From an uncultured Caulobacterales bacterium (lineage in GTDB: Bacteria > Pseudomonadota > Alphaproteobacteria > Caulobacterales > Caulobacteraceae): a DNA stretch of 64,000 nucleotides. Of this stretch, positions 43,714-52,051 are shown in pieces; the first letter of the stretch is position 1; every line of letters begins with the position of its first letter. The position numbers and the translations under genes are program-made. Location of the stretch: contig CAISEP010000007.1 in assembly GCA_903884425.1 (NCBI GenBank), forward strand, positions 1 through 64,000, written 5' to 3'. The notes under the pieces are model-generated. The model was not told where the DNA came from and did no database searches. It saw only the letters and a program-made list of their open reading frames with translations.

Positions 43714-43748
43714 CCGGCGTCGTCTCCTGAAGGCGGGCGGGAGGGCGG

Positions 43749-43772
43749 TAACGGTAGTGTTCGCTATCATTA
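43749..43772. promoter_or_regulatory. Putative TetR operator upstream of the aminotransferase operon
   Basis: TAACGGTAG and CTATCATTA are separated by six bases and match as inverted arms at 7 of 9 positions. It sits between the aminotransferase start (43713) and the divergent TetR start (43849), and is related to the palindrome at 44524. Confidence 0.6.
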
Positions 43773-43848
43773 AGGATACGGCTTGGCTGATTTGGCAAGA
43801 GGCCCTTGCCGGTTGATTCCGCACCCCTGGCCGAGTAAGGCCTGACGC

Positions 43849-44496
43849 ATGTCCACCAAGGGTCAGAGCGCGCCGACCACGTCGGCCGACGGATCGAAGA
43901 AGCGATCCGCGCCGCGCCAGGAGCGCAGCATCCAGACCTATGAGCACCTGCTCGACGTGGCGGGGGAGCTGCTGGCCGAGGTGGGGGTGGAGCAGATTTC
44001 CACCAACCTGATCTGCGCCCGGGCGCGGATGACGCCCCCCGCCCTCTATCGCTACTTCGACAACAAGTATGCGGTGCTCGCGGCGCTCGGAAAGCGGCTG
44101 CTCGATCGCCAGAACGTGGTGCTCTACGCCTGGCTGGATACCTATGCGCCGAAGGGGCTGAAGGCGATGGGCGACGCGACGGAGGAGCTGCTCTGGCGCA
44201 CCCACGATGTCACCCGCAGCCAGCCCGGCGCCATCTGGACCCTGCGGGCCCTGCGGGCCGTGCCGCAGCTGGCCCAGGTGCGGATCGACTCCCACCGGGA
44301 GGCGGCGGACCGGATGCTGAAGGCCTATGCGCCGCTGCTGCCCGAGCTGGCACCGGACGTCCTCTGGCGGCGGATCCGCATCTCCATCGAGTTCGGCTAT
44401 GCCTCCGACGAGATGCTGTTCGAGGAAGGACGGCTGGAAATCTCCGACATCATCAAGGACGCCGCCGCCGTCCTGAAGCACGCCCTGCTGCCCTGA
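43849..44496 (+). CDS. TetR family transcriptional regulator
   Basis: A 215-residue regulator. After a disordered 25-residue start, the HTH spans about residues 30-75: TYEHLLDVAGELLAEVG, EQISTNLICARARMTPPALYRYFDNKYAVLAALG. The C-terminal ligand/dimer domain has RAVPQLAQVRIDSHREAADRM. It is divergent from the aminotransferase operon and 108 bases before the MFS gene on its own strand, both of which carry a GTAG-N6-CTAY palindrome. It most likely represses both in the absence of the pathway substrate. Confidence 0.9.
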   Translation: MSTKGQSAPTTSADGSKKRSAPRQERSIQTYEHLLDVAGELLAEVGVEQISTNLICARARMTPPALYRYFDNKYAVLAALGKRLLDRQNVVLYAWLDTYAPKGLKAMGDATEELLWRTHDVTRSQPGAIWTLRALRAVPQLAQVRIDSHREAADRMLKAYAPLLPELAPDVLWRRIRISIEFGYASDEMLFEEGRLEISDIIKDAAAVLKHALLP

Positions 44497-44523
44497 AGCG
44501 GGCGTCGGAGGCCCGCTTGCGCG

Positions 44524-44545
44524 AACGGTAGCGGCTGCTACTGTT
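44524..44545. promoter_or_regulatory. Putative TetR operator upstream of the MFS gene
   Basis: Arms AACGGTAGC (44524-44532) and GCTACTGTT (44537-44545) flank GGCT and are complementary at 8 of 9 positions. The core GTAG-N6-CTAC is the same as in the palindrome at 43749. It lies 60 bases before the MFS start. Confidence 0.65.
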
Positions 44546-44604
44546 TTGCCCTTGCGCCCGCCCGGGGATCGTCGGCGGGCACGTCGCAGGGGCCGGGGAC
44601 GCAG

Positions 44605-45777
44605 ATGCATTCAACGGGCAAGGACGCGCCGGGCCGGGACATTCCCGTCTCCGTGATCGCCTCGGGCATGGCGGTGGGTACCGTTGCCCTGATGATCCTG
44701 GGCGTGCAGCCGGTGCTGCTGGGCGCGCTGGCCGACGCTCACCGGATCACCGATGCGGAGCTCGGCCCCCTGGCCACGGTGGAGGTGCTGGCCATCGCCG
44801 CCGGGTCCGCCTTCGGGCCGGCCTGGATGCGCAGCGGCCACATGCGGGGCAAGGCCATCGCCCTGTCCGTGGCGCTGGCCGTGGCCAACATGGCCATCTA
44901 CTGGGTCAATCGCGGCGTGATGCTGGACGTGCTGCGCGGCGTGGCCGGGCTGATCGAGGGGGTGCTGATGGGGGCCACCATCGTGGTCACCATCGAGGGT
45001 CGCCATCCGGACCGGCTGAACGCCATCTTCCTGGCGGTCTCGACCCTGCCCCAGGCGGTGATGGCCTTCTTCCTGCCCATCTGGATCGTGCCGCGGTTCG
45101 GGGTGAACGGCGGCTTTGCCCTGCTGGCCGTCCTCTCCCTGCTGAGCGCCGGGGCGAGCCTGTTCCTGGTGGAATCCGGCACCGCCGATGGGGAGGCAGG
45201 CCCCACGCCCCGCACGCTCTGGTCCGCGCCCGCCGTCGTCGCCCTGGCGGCCATCCTGCTGCAGAACGCCGCCATCGGCGGGGCCTGGGACTATGTGGAC
45301 CGGCTGGCCAGCCAGCATCACTTCCCGCCGGAAATGTCCGGCATCGCCGTCTCCGGCGGTCTGGTGGTGCAGGTGCTGGGGGCCCTGGCGGCGGCGGCCT
45401 GGGGACGGAAGCTGTCCTTCCGCTGGACCCTGATCGTCGGCACCCTGTGCCAGGCGGCGGTGATCGGCTGGCTGGCGCTGGCCGCCACGCCGCTGATGTA
45501 TGTCCTGCCGGCCCTGCTGTTCGGCCTGTTCTGGCTGGCCATGAGCCCCTTCCAGGTGCGGCTTTTGATCGCCATCGACCCGTCCCGGACCGTGGCCATG
45601 CTGGTGACGGCGGCGGCGCTGGTGGGGCTCAGCATCGGCCCCTCGGTCAGCGCGCTGGGGGTCTCCACCGGCGATGTCACCGGGGCCTTCTGGATCGCCG
45701 CGGCCATGATGCTGGGGGCCCTTGGCCTCTATGCGGGCCTGGGCCTGCGCCAGCGGTCGGAAGCCTTCGAGACGTGA
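44605..45777 (+). CDS. MFS transporter
   Basis: A 390-residue inner-membrane protein with about 12 TM segments: the first at VSVIASGMAVGTVALMILGVQPVLLGALAD and the last at VTGAFWIAAAMMLGALGLYAGLGL. The inter-TM2/3 Asp-Arg motif is weakly conserved (AWMRSGHMRGKAIAL). Being preceded by the same palindrome as the aminotransferase operon, it probably moves the substrate delivered by the TonB receptor across the inner membrane (inference). It converges on the second TetR gene, with a 7-base gap. Confidence 0.87.
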   Translation: MHSTGKDAPGRDIPVSVIASGMAVGTVALMILGVQPVLLGALADAHRITDAELGPLATVEVLAIAAGSAFGPAWMRSGHMRGKAIALSVALAVANMAIYWVNRGVMLDVLRGVAGLIEGVLMGATIVVTIEGRHPDRLNAIFLAVSTLPQAVMAFFLPIWIVPRFGVNGGFALLAVLSLLSAGASLFLVESGTADGEAGPTPRTLWSAPAVVALAAILLQNAAIGGAWDYVDRLASQHHFPPEMSGIAVSGGLVVQVLGALAAAAWGRKLSFRWTLIVGTLCQAAVIGWLALAATPLMYVLPALLFGLFWLAMSPFQVRLLIAIDPSRTVAMLVTAAALVGLSIGPSVSALGVSTGDVTGAFWIAAAMMLGALGLYAGLGLRQRSEAFET

Positions 45778-45784
45778 GCCATTA

Positions 45785-46420
45785 TCAGGTCTTCTGTGCC
45801 GGGGCCTGCAGGGACAGAAGGGTGCTGCGGATCATGTCCCGGGAGATGGCCGGAACGTCCGCGGCCATGTCCGGAGGCAGGTCCCGGGCCAGCCGTCCGG
45901 CATAGAGCGCGAACTGGATCAGCATGACGCTGGTGGCCACGATCCGCCCGGGCTCGACCCCGGGAAGGTGGCGCGACGCCACGCTGGCCACATGCCGGGC
46001 ATTCTGCAGCGTGTCCTCCAGGTCGAGGGCCTGCAGGTCCGGGTCGGTCTGCACGATCGACCACAGGCCGACGATCAGCCGGTCCCGCTGCAGGATCTCG
46101 AAATAGGCGTCGAAGGACCGGACCAGGGCATCGGTCAACTCCTCCAGGGTCCGCACCTCCGCCAGGAAGTGGTGCAGCAGGGCCCGGGCCTCGGCCTGGT
46201 GGCGGATCAGGATCTCCCGGAAGATCGCCGACTTGTCGGTGAAGTACTGGTAGAGCGAGCCGATCACCAGGTCCGCCCGCTTGGCGATCTCGCTCATGGT
46301 CACGCCCTGCGCCCCCTTCTCCGCGATCAGGGCGGTGGTGGCCTCCAGGATCCGCTGGACGGTGGCCCGGGACCGGCTCTGGCTGGCCCGTCGGCGCCGC
46401 GGGGGTGTGACACTGGTCAT
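45785..46420 (-). CDS. TetR family transcriptional regulator
   Basis: A 211-residue regulator with a basic Arg-rich N-terminus and an HTH at about residues 18-65 (TVQRILEATTALIAEKGAQGVTMSEIAKRADLVIGSLYQYFTDKSAIF). The C-terminal domain has the TetR_C layout typical of regulators closely related to those of fatty-acid or amine catabolism. It is divergent from the SDR/permease-monooxygenase operon, across a 100-base gap with a perfect TGATAA palindrome, so it probably controls that operon and itself. Confidence 0.9.
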   Translation of the reverse strand: MTSVTPPRRRRASQSRSRATVQRILEATTALIAEKGAQGVTMSEIAKRADLVIGSLYQYFTDKSAIFREILIRHQAEARALLHHFLAEVRTLEELTDALVRSFDAYFEILQRDRLIVGLWSIVQTDPDLQALDLEDTLQNARHVASVASRHLPGVEPGRIVATSVMLIQFALYAGRLARDLPPDMAADVPAISRDMIRSTLLSLQAPAQKT

Positions 46421-46464
46421 GGTCAGGCTCTAGCGCAATGCGGGGCGCCTTGCCAAATAATATA

Positions 46465-46477
46465 TGATAAATTATCA
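46465..46477. promoter_or_regulatory. Putative TetR operator TGATAA-A-TTATCA
   Basis: A perfect 13-base palindrome with a central A, inside an AT-rich patch (46456-46482) of a 100-base divergent promoter region between the TetR gene and the SDR gene. Its AT-richness against GC-rich flanks and its location suggest operator/promoter function. Confidence 0.55.
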
Positions 46478-46520
46478 CGTTTAAGGATCGCAGGTTCGCG
46501 ATCCGGACTCGGAGGCACAG

Positions 46521-47354
46521 GTGGGGAAGACGGCGCTGATCACGGGCGGGGCAGGGGCGATCGCCACGGCCCTGTCCCGTCGGCTGTTGCAGCAGGGCCA
46601 TGACCTCGTCCTGGTGGACCTGGACGAGGACCGGCTGGAACTGGCGGCGCAGGCGGCCCCGGGGCGGATCCGCACCCTGTGCGCCGACCTGACGCAGGAG
46701 GCGGGGCTGGCGGCCACGGTCACCTGCCTCCGCGAGACGCCGGACCTCGTCCTGTTCGTGAACAATGCAGGGGTGATCCGGCCCGGCGACTATGCGGACC
46801 TGACGACGGCGGACATCGACCTGCACATGCAGGTCAACCTGCTGGCCCCCCTGCGCCTGACCCATGCCGCGGCCCAGCGGTTCCGGGGGGAGGGGCAGGG
46901 CTGCATCCTGTCGATCATCAGTGCCGCGGGCCTGGTGGCCCTGCCGGGCAGCGCGGCCTACAGCGCGTCCAAGTTCGGCCTGCGGGGCCTGCTGATCGCG
47001 CTCGCCCAGGAACTGGAACCGGCGGGGGTGCGGGTGCGCAGCCTGCTGCCGGGGGCGGTGGACACTCCCATGCTGCGCTACGAGGCGACCCACGGCGGTT
47101 CGGTGCTGAACTTCCTCAACAAGGACGTGCTGAGCGTCGAGGATGTTGCCGCCGCGGCCCTGGCGGCGATGGACGGACGGAAGATCGAGGTGTCTCTGCC
47201 CGCCTCCGACGCGCTGCTGGCGCGGCTGGTCTGCGCCTTCCCGGCCCTGATGCCCAAGGTCCTGCCGCACTTCCACAAACAGGGGGAGGCGGGCCTGCGC
47301 CGCTTCATCGAGTCCCGCGGACTGACGCGTCCGGCGGACACGCCCCTGACCTGA
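46521..47354 (+). CDS. SDR family oxidoreductase
   Basis: A 277-residue classical SDR. GTG at 46521 is preceded by GGAGG at five bases. LITGGAGAIATALSRRL binds NAD(P); the Asp in LVDLDEDRL favours NAD; FVNNAGV, SIISAAGLVALPGSAAYSASK hold the catalytic Ser, Tyr and Lys. The substrate-binding tail is about 30 residues longer than in minimal SDRs. It precedes the permease-monooxygenase fusion by 22 bases and probably acts on the monooxygenase product or its precursor. Confidence 0.9.
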   Translation: MGKTALITGGAGAIATALSRRLLQQGHDLVLVDLDEDRLELAAQAAPGRIRTLCADLTQEAGLAATVTCLRETPDLVLFVNNAGVIRPGDYADLTTADIDLHMQVNLLAPLRLTHAAAQRFRGEGQGCILSIISAAGLVALPGSAAYSASKFGLRGLLIALAQELEPAGVRVRSLLPGAVDTPMLRYEATHGGSVLNFLNKDVLSVEDVAAAALAAMDGRKIEVSLPASDALLARLVCAFPALMPKVLPHFHKQGEAGLRRFIESRGLTRPADTPLT

Positions 47355-47376
47355 CCCCCGTTTCGAGGACCGAACC

Positions 47377-50208
47377 ATGGATGACGCCCTTCGCCAGGCT
47401 GCCCGCCGCTTCGAGACCGGCAAGCGCCGCAAGTTCCTGTCCACCCAGAAGATCATCTTCCTGGTGGTCGCGGCGGCGGCCCCGCTGGCGGCCATGGTGG
47501 GGAACCTGCCCATTGCGCTGAGCCGAGGGCTTGGCGCGGCGACGCCGGCGGCCTTCCTGTTCGCGGGCCTGACCCTGCTCTGCTTCTCCGTGGGCTATGC
47601 CGCCATCAGCCGCCGGGTGGTCAGCACCGGGGCCTTCTACACCTATGTGGCCAAGGGGCTGGGCAAGCCGGTGGGCGTGGCGGCGGCCTTCACCGCCCTG
47701 ATCGCCTATGTGGGCTATACCGTCGGGCTGGCTGCCTTCCTCGGCTATTTCGCGGACCTGATCTCGGTGTCCGCCGGGGGGCACGTGGGCTGGCTGGCCT
47801 ATGGGCTGGTGGGGATCGCGGTGGTGGCGGTGCTGGGCTATCGCTCCATCGACCTGTCGTCGAAGGTGCTGGGCGTGCTGATGGCTGCCGAGGTCGGCGT
47901 ACTGGCGGTGTTCGACGTGGCCGTGCTGCTGGCCCGGGGCTGGCACGCCCTGCCGCTGGAGGCCTTCTCCCCCGCCGCGATCGCCGGGCCGGGGCTAGGC
48001 ATCGGCCTGATGATCACCTTCACCTCCTTCATCGGCTTCGAATCCGCCGCCCTCTACGGCGAGGAGGCGGAGGCCCCGACCCGCAGCATTCCCCTGGCGA
48101 CCTATGCCTCGGTGATCCTGATCGGGGTCTTCTACCTGCTCACCGCCTGGCTGACCGTCGGCGCGGTCGGGGCGGCCAATGCGGCGCGGGAGGCGACGGC
48201 TGAGGGCGGGTCCTTCATGATCACCCTGGCCGGACGCTATGCCGGGCCGGGCATCGTGACGGCCATGGGCCTTCTGGTCTGCACCTCCCTTCTGGCGTCG
48301 TACCTGGCCCTGCACAATGCCGCGGCCCGCTACATGTTCGCGCTCAGCCGGGAGAAGCTGCTGCCCAAGGTGCTGGGGGCGTTCCATCCCACCCGCTACG
48401 CCCCCTCCAATGCCAGTGCGGCGGTGAGCGGCATCACCCTCCTCAGCGTGGCGGCCTTCGGCCTGACCCGCCTCGACCCCTATCTGACCCTGGTGCCGGC
48501 CCTGATCGGGCTTGGCACCTTCGGCATCATCCTGATCCAGGCCATGGCGGCGGTGGCCATTGTCGTCTGGCTCTGGCAGCGCCGGTCGACGCAGAGCCCG
48601 GCCGTGCTGGCCGCGTCCGCGGCGGGGGCCGTGGGGCTGGTGATCGCCGCAGTGCTGGTGGCGCAGAACTTCAGCACGCTCGCCGCCACCGGCCTTGCCT
48701 GGACCGCCTGGCTGCCCTGGCTCTATGCCGCCACGGCGGTGTTCGGCGTGGGCTTTGCCATCTGGATGCGGCGGCAGCGACCGAAGCACTATGCCGTGCT
48801 GGCGGAGACGCACCTTCGCGCCGACAGCGCCCGGGAAATCCCGAAGGTGGCCTTCGACGGCCGCTACTGCATCGTCGGCGGCGGACCCTGCGGACTGCTG
48901 GCCGCCCGGGCCTTCACCCTGGCCGGCATACCCTATGACCAGTTCGAGCGGCACTCGGACGTGGGCGGCATCTGGGACATGGAGAACCCGGGGACGTCCA
49001 TGTACGCCTCGGCCCACTTCATCTCCTCGAAGTTCACCTCCAACTTCTTCGGCCTGCCCATGCCGGAGGACTTTCCCGACTATCCCGACAACCGGCAGAT
49101 CCTGGACTACATCCGCACCTTCGCTCGGCGCTTCGGGCTGATGGACCAGATCACCTTCGGCGTGGAAGTGGTCCGGGCCGAGCCCGTCGGGGCATCGGCG
49201 GAGGGCGGCTGGCAGGTGACCCTGTCCACCGGCGAGACCCGCACCTATCAGGGGCTGGTTGTGGCCAACGGCGTCACCTGGCACCCCAGCCTGCCGGACT
49301 ATCCGGGCCTGGTCGACTTCAAGGGCGAGGCCCGCCACGCCGTCACCTATCGCGATGCCCGGGAATTCGACGGCAAGCGGGTGCTGATCGTCGGGGCGGG
49401 CAATTCCGGCGTCGACATTGCCTGCGATGCCGCCCGGCACGCGGACCTCGCCATGATCAGCCTGCGGCGGGGCTATCACTTCGTGCCCAAGCACATCTTC
49501 GGCGTGCCCACCGACGTGTTCCTGGCTGGGCAGGTGCATCCGCCCAAGGGGGTGGTGATCCCCGATGATCCGGACAGGATGCTGAACGCCGTGGTCGGCG
49601 ACTTGACCCGCTACGGCCTGCAGGCGCCCGATCACAAGGCCATGCAGTCGCATCCGATCATGAACACCCAGATCCTGCACCATCTGGCCCATGGCGACCT
49701 GACGGCGAAGGTGGACGTGGACCACTTCACCGAGACCGGCGCGGTGTTCACCGACGGCACCCGGGAGGACTTCGACCTCGTCCTGTTCGCCACCGGCTAT
49801 GACTACAGGATCCCGTTCCTCGATCCGGCCCTGTTCGAGTGGAAGCAGGGGCGGCCGCAGCTCTATCTCAACATCTTCCATCGCGAGCTGAAGGGGCTGT
49901 CGGTGGTCGGCTACATCGAATTCGCCTCGGCCGGCTACCAGCGCTTCGACGAGATGGCGCAGATGGCGGCCATGGATGCGGTGCTGACCCGGCAGGGCAC
50001 GGAGGCCTGGGCGCGGATGAAGGCCAGCGATCGGCCGGACCTGCGGGGCGGCTCGACCTATGTGGACAGCCCGCGGCACGCCAACTACGTGGATGTCACC
50101 GTCTATCGCCGGGTCCTGTCGGAAATCCGCGAGCGCTTCGGCTGGCCCGATCCGACAGACGAGCTTTACCAGCCCCTGGATCAGGGCCAGCCGGAAGCGG
50201 CCCAATGA
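47377..50208 (+). CDS. Fusion: APC-family amino acid permease - flavin-containing monooxygenase
   Basis: A single 943-codon frame. Residues about 20-467 form a complete APC permease with about 12 TM segments: PLAAMVGNLPIALSRGLG, STGAFYTYVAKGLG, and FESAALYGEEAEAPTRSIPLATY are APC hallmarks. After a 30-residue charged linker, residues 495-943 form a flavoprotein monooxygenase: FAD GxGxxG at G501-G506 (IVGGGPCG), the FMO/NMO signature FxGxxxHxxxY at F648-Y658, the NADPH motif GAGNSG at about 673-678, and FATGYDY at 804-810. No stop or convincing internal start separates the halves. It would import an amino acid or amine and N- or S-oxygenate it on the cytoplasmic face (inference). Confidence 0.92.
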   Translation: MDDALRQAARRFETGKRRKFLSTQKIIFLVVAAAAPLAAMVGNLPIALSRGLGAATPAAFLFAGLTLLCFSVGYAAISRRVVSTGAFYTYVAKGLGKPVGVAAAFTALIAYVGYTVGLAAFLGYFADLISVSAGGHVGWLAYGLVGIAVVAVLGYRSIDLSSKVLGVLMAAEVGVLAVFDVAVLLARGWHALPLEAFSPAAIAGPGLGIGLMITFTSFIGFESAALYGEEAEAPTRSIPLATYASVILIGVFYLLTAWLTVGAVGAANAAREATAEGGSFMITLAGRYAGPGIVTAMGLLVCTSLLASYLALHNAAARYMFALSREKLLPKVLGAFHPTRYAPSNASAAVSGITLLSVAAFGLTRLDPYLTLVPALIGLGTFGIILIQAMAAVAIVVWLWQRRSTQSPAVLAASAAGAVGLVIAAVLVAQNFSTLAATGLAWTAWLPWLYAATAVFGVGFAIWMRRQRPKHYAVLAETHLRADSAREIPKVAFDGRYCIVGGGPCGLLAARAFTLAGIPYDQFERHSDVGGIWDMENPGTSMYASAHFISSKFTSNFFGLPMPEDFPDYPDNRQILDYIRTFARRFGLMDQITFGVEVVRAEPVGASAEGGWQVTLSTGETRTYQGLVVANGVTWHPSLPDYPGLVDFKGEARHAVTYRDAREFDGKRVLIVGAGNSGVDIACDAARHADLAMISLRRGYHFVPKHIFGVPTDVFLAGQVHPPKGVVIPDDPDRMLNAVVGDLTRYGLQAPDHKAMQSHPIMNTQILHHLAHGDLTAKVDVDHFTETGAVFTDGTREDFDLVLFATGYDYRIPFLDPALFEWKQGRPQLYLNIFHRELKGLSVVGYIEFASAGYQRFDEMAQMAAMDAVLTRQGTEAWARMKASDRPDLRGGSTYVDSPRHANYVDVTVYRRVLSEIRERFGWPDPTDELYQPLDQGQPEAAQ

Positions 50209-50225
50209 ACGGGCACCGGACTCAA

Positions 50226-50243
50226 GGTTAATAGTTTCCTAAT
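50226..50243. repeat. Copy of the GGTTAATAGnnTCCTAA motif
   Basis: GGTTAATAGTTTCCTAA at 50226-50242 matches the left arm of the inverted repeat at 9284 except for two bases. It again lies between convergent genes, downstream of the fusion gene. Here the opposite arm is missing. A short GCGA/TCGC hairpin followed by CTTTT lies just after, at 50258-50274, and may terminate the fusion transcript. Confidence 0.4.
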
Positions 50244-50279
50244 CATATCGATAGCCTGCGATCCATCGCCTTTTCGGTG

Positions 50280-51356
50280 TCACGACCGGGCCGGGTGCTC
50301 CGCCATGCGGCGGCAGAGGGCGAGCAACTCCGGTCCGTCCACCAGGCCGTCGAGGAACCGCTTGGGAATCCCCGACAGTCCCACCTGAGCGCCCACCAGG
50401 GCACCGGTCAGGATCGCCCGGGACTGGTTCTGCCCGCCGCCATTGATGGCGTGCAGCACCGCGGACTCGAAGTCGTCCGGAAAGCGGGCCGCCAGGTAAT
50501 AGGCGGCCGGCACCACGTGATAGATGGCGCAGGGCATGCCGTAGACGATGGACGCCTTCCACGCGGGCTCGATCCGGATGCCGGGGTCCACCGCCGCCTG
50601 GGCCACATAGCCAGGCGTGATCAGGGCATCGGGGGAGGCGAAGCGGCCCACCCGCGAGGCTTCCCGCGCCCCCGCCCCGGGGGGCTGCAGTTGGCCGACG
50701 GTGACCGAGTGGAACGGCAGCTCGCCGGACTTGACCAGCCCCATCAGCTTTCCGGAAATGCTGCCGTCCAGCCTTTCCCCCATCACCAGCTGCGACAGCA
50801 CCGCGCAGAAGGCGACGGTCATGGCGACCACCGTCTCGTCCGTCTGGGTGAGGACGGTGTTGGACCAGACGGCCTCCGCCATCTTCCGGGGGGCGGCGGC
50901 ATGGAGCACGGCCAGCACCAGGGCCCGCTCCACCGCCTCGGTGGTGTCGGCATTGCCGCCCACCTGGCCCCACGGGCGTTTCTGCTGCACCCGCAGGGCC
51001 CAGGTCTCGCGGATGGACTGGCTGGTATAGCCGCCGGGCCCCTGGCGGGGCGTGCCGTCCAGCTTCGGGAACAGATCCTCGTCTAGCCGTCGGGTGAAGT
51101 CCGCCTCGTCATAGGCCCGGTGCGTCGCCACCGAGTCCAGCAGCATCCGGGTGATGATCCCCGCCTGGGACAGCTCCCCGGCGCGCAGGCCCTCGTGATA
51201 GCGACCGGGCCTCGGGGTGGTGTAGTCGGTGATCCAGGGGCCGAACTCCCGGCGAAGCTCGCCGATGTCGTAGTACCAGTGGCAGCCGAGCCCCAGGGCA
51301 TCCCCGATGAAGGCCCCCATCAGGGCACCACAGGCGCGGTCGATCTGGTCAGTCAT
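50280..51356 (-). CDS. ADP-ribosylglycohydrolase family protein
   Basis: A 358-residue all-helical protein. The first metal region is in CGALMGAFIGDALGLGCHW, the second in the central GGNADTTEA, and the C-terminal metal loop in HAINGGGQNQSRAILTGALVGAQVG, where Asn/Gln replace the usual D-x-D-T. ARH proteins remove ADP-ribose from proteins or nucleic acids, or act as dinitrogenase reductase-activating enzymes. The atypical C-terminal loop (Gly-Gln-Asn-Gln in place of the metal-binding acidic pair) makes full activity uncertain. ATG at 51354-51356 was chosen. Same strand as the ferritin-like gene, 94 bases downstream of it. Confidence 0.82.
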   Translation of the reverse strand: MTDQIDRACGALMGAFIGDALGLGCHWYYDIGELRREFGPWITDYTTPRPGRYHEGLRAGELSQAGIITRMLLDSVATHRAYDEADFTRRLDEDLFPKLDGTPRQGPGGYTSQSIRETWALRVQQKRPWGQVGGNADTTEAVERALVLAVLHAAAPRKMAEAVWSNTVLTQTDETVVAMTVAFCAVLSQLVMGERLDGSISGKLMGLVKSGELPFHSVTVGQLQPPGAGAREASRVGRFASPDALITPGYVAQAAVDPGIRIEPAWKASIVYGMPCAIYHVVPAAYYLAARFPDDFESAVLHAINGGGQNQSRAILTGALVGAQVGLSGIPKRFLDGLVDGPELLALCRRMAEHPARS

Positions 51357-51450
51357 GGTGGGCCGTCTCCAACCGCGCCGGTGCGGGTCTTCCAGACATG
51401 GGCATGGCGGAGGGAATTGCCACCGGTCCGCCGACCGCGGGCCTGCGCCG

Positions 51451-51933
51451 TCAGAGCAGCGTGATCGCCTGGGCGGCGCGCTGGCCGTGCAGGGTCTCCT
51501 CCACCGCATTGAGGCGGAAGAGCTCCGCGGCCTCCCCGTCGGCGGTGTTGTCCGCCCAGGTCATGTAGAGGGCGCAGCCATTGTCCTCGCCCCGCACCAC
51601 CCCTTCGAGGAGGGCGCGGGTCACCGGCGCGGCCGGGCCCCCGGCATAGGGGTTCTGTTCGGCGGTGGGCGGGGGGAAGTCCACGCCGTACAGCCGCCGG
51701 ATCGCCTGGGACACCCGCTGGGCGTGATCCATCTCCTCCCGCCCGTTGGCGCGCAGCAGCTCCGCGATCCCGGCATTGGGGGCCCCTTCGGCCAGGGCCA
51801 GATAGCTCGACTGGCCGGAGGCCTCGAGGAACACCATCAGCTTCAGGTCGTCCAGGGTGGGATGGGTCACCGCATTGATATGCTTGAAGGCCTCGCCGAT
51901 GGTGGCGGGCGCGGTGGCCGGAAGCTGGCTCAT
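51451..51933 (-). CDS. Ferritin-like di-iron domain protein
   Basis: A 160-residue four-helix-bundle protein. Probable di-iron ligands are Glu in MVFLEASGQSSY, Glu and His in REEMDHAQR (E-x-x-H), Glu in VVRGEDNGC and Glu plus His in NAVEETLHGQRA (E-x-x-H), the rubrerythrin/ferritin pattern. It is cytoplasmic and lacks the rubredoxin domain. It may be an oxidoreductase or iron/peroxide protein; similar proteins are annotated only as ferritin-like. Its promoter is probably in the 118-base gap before the divergent LysR gene. Confidence 0.75.
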   Translation of the reverse strand: MSQLPATAPATIGEAFKHINAVTHPTLDDLKLMVFLEASGQSSYLALAEGAPNAGIAELLRANGREEMDHAQRVSQAIRRLYGVDFPPPTAEQNPYAGGPAAPVTRALLEGVVRGEDNGCALYMTWADNTADGEAAELFRLNAVEETLHGQRAAQAITLL

Positions 51934-52051
51934 GAACGGTCCTCGATGCGACGGGGTGAGAGCCCATTCACGCAGACGCAGCCGACAGCGTCAATCGGGG
52001 GCGGGGAGGGGGCTCTGGCCCTGAATCGCCAACCGGGCTAGATCACGGCGG

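Noticed and set aside
47995-50205. A long minus-strand frame opposite the permease-monooxygenase fusion
   Set aside because: Shadow of the fusion gene; no motifs.
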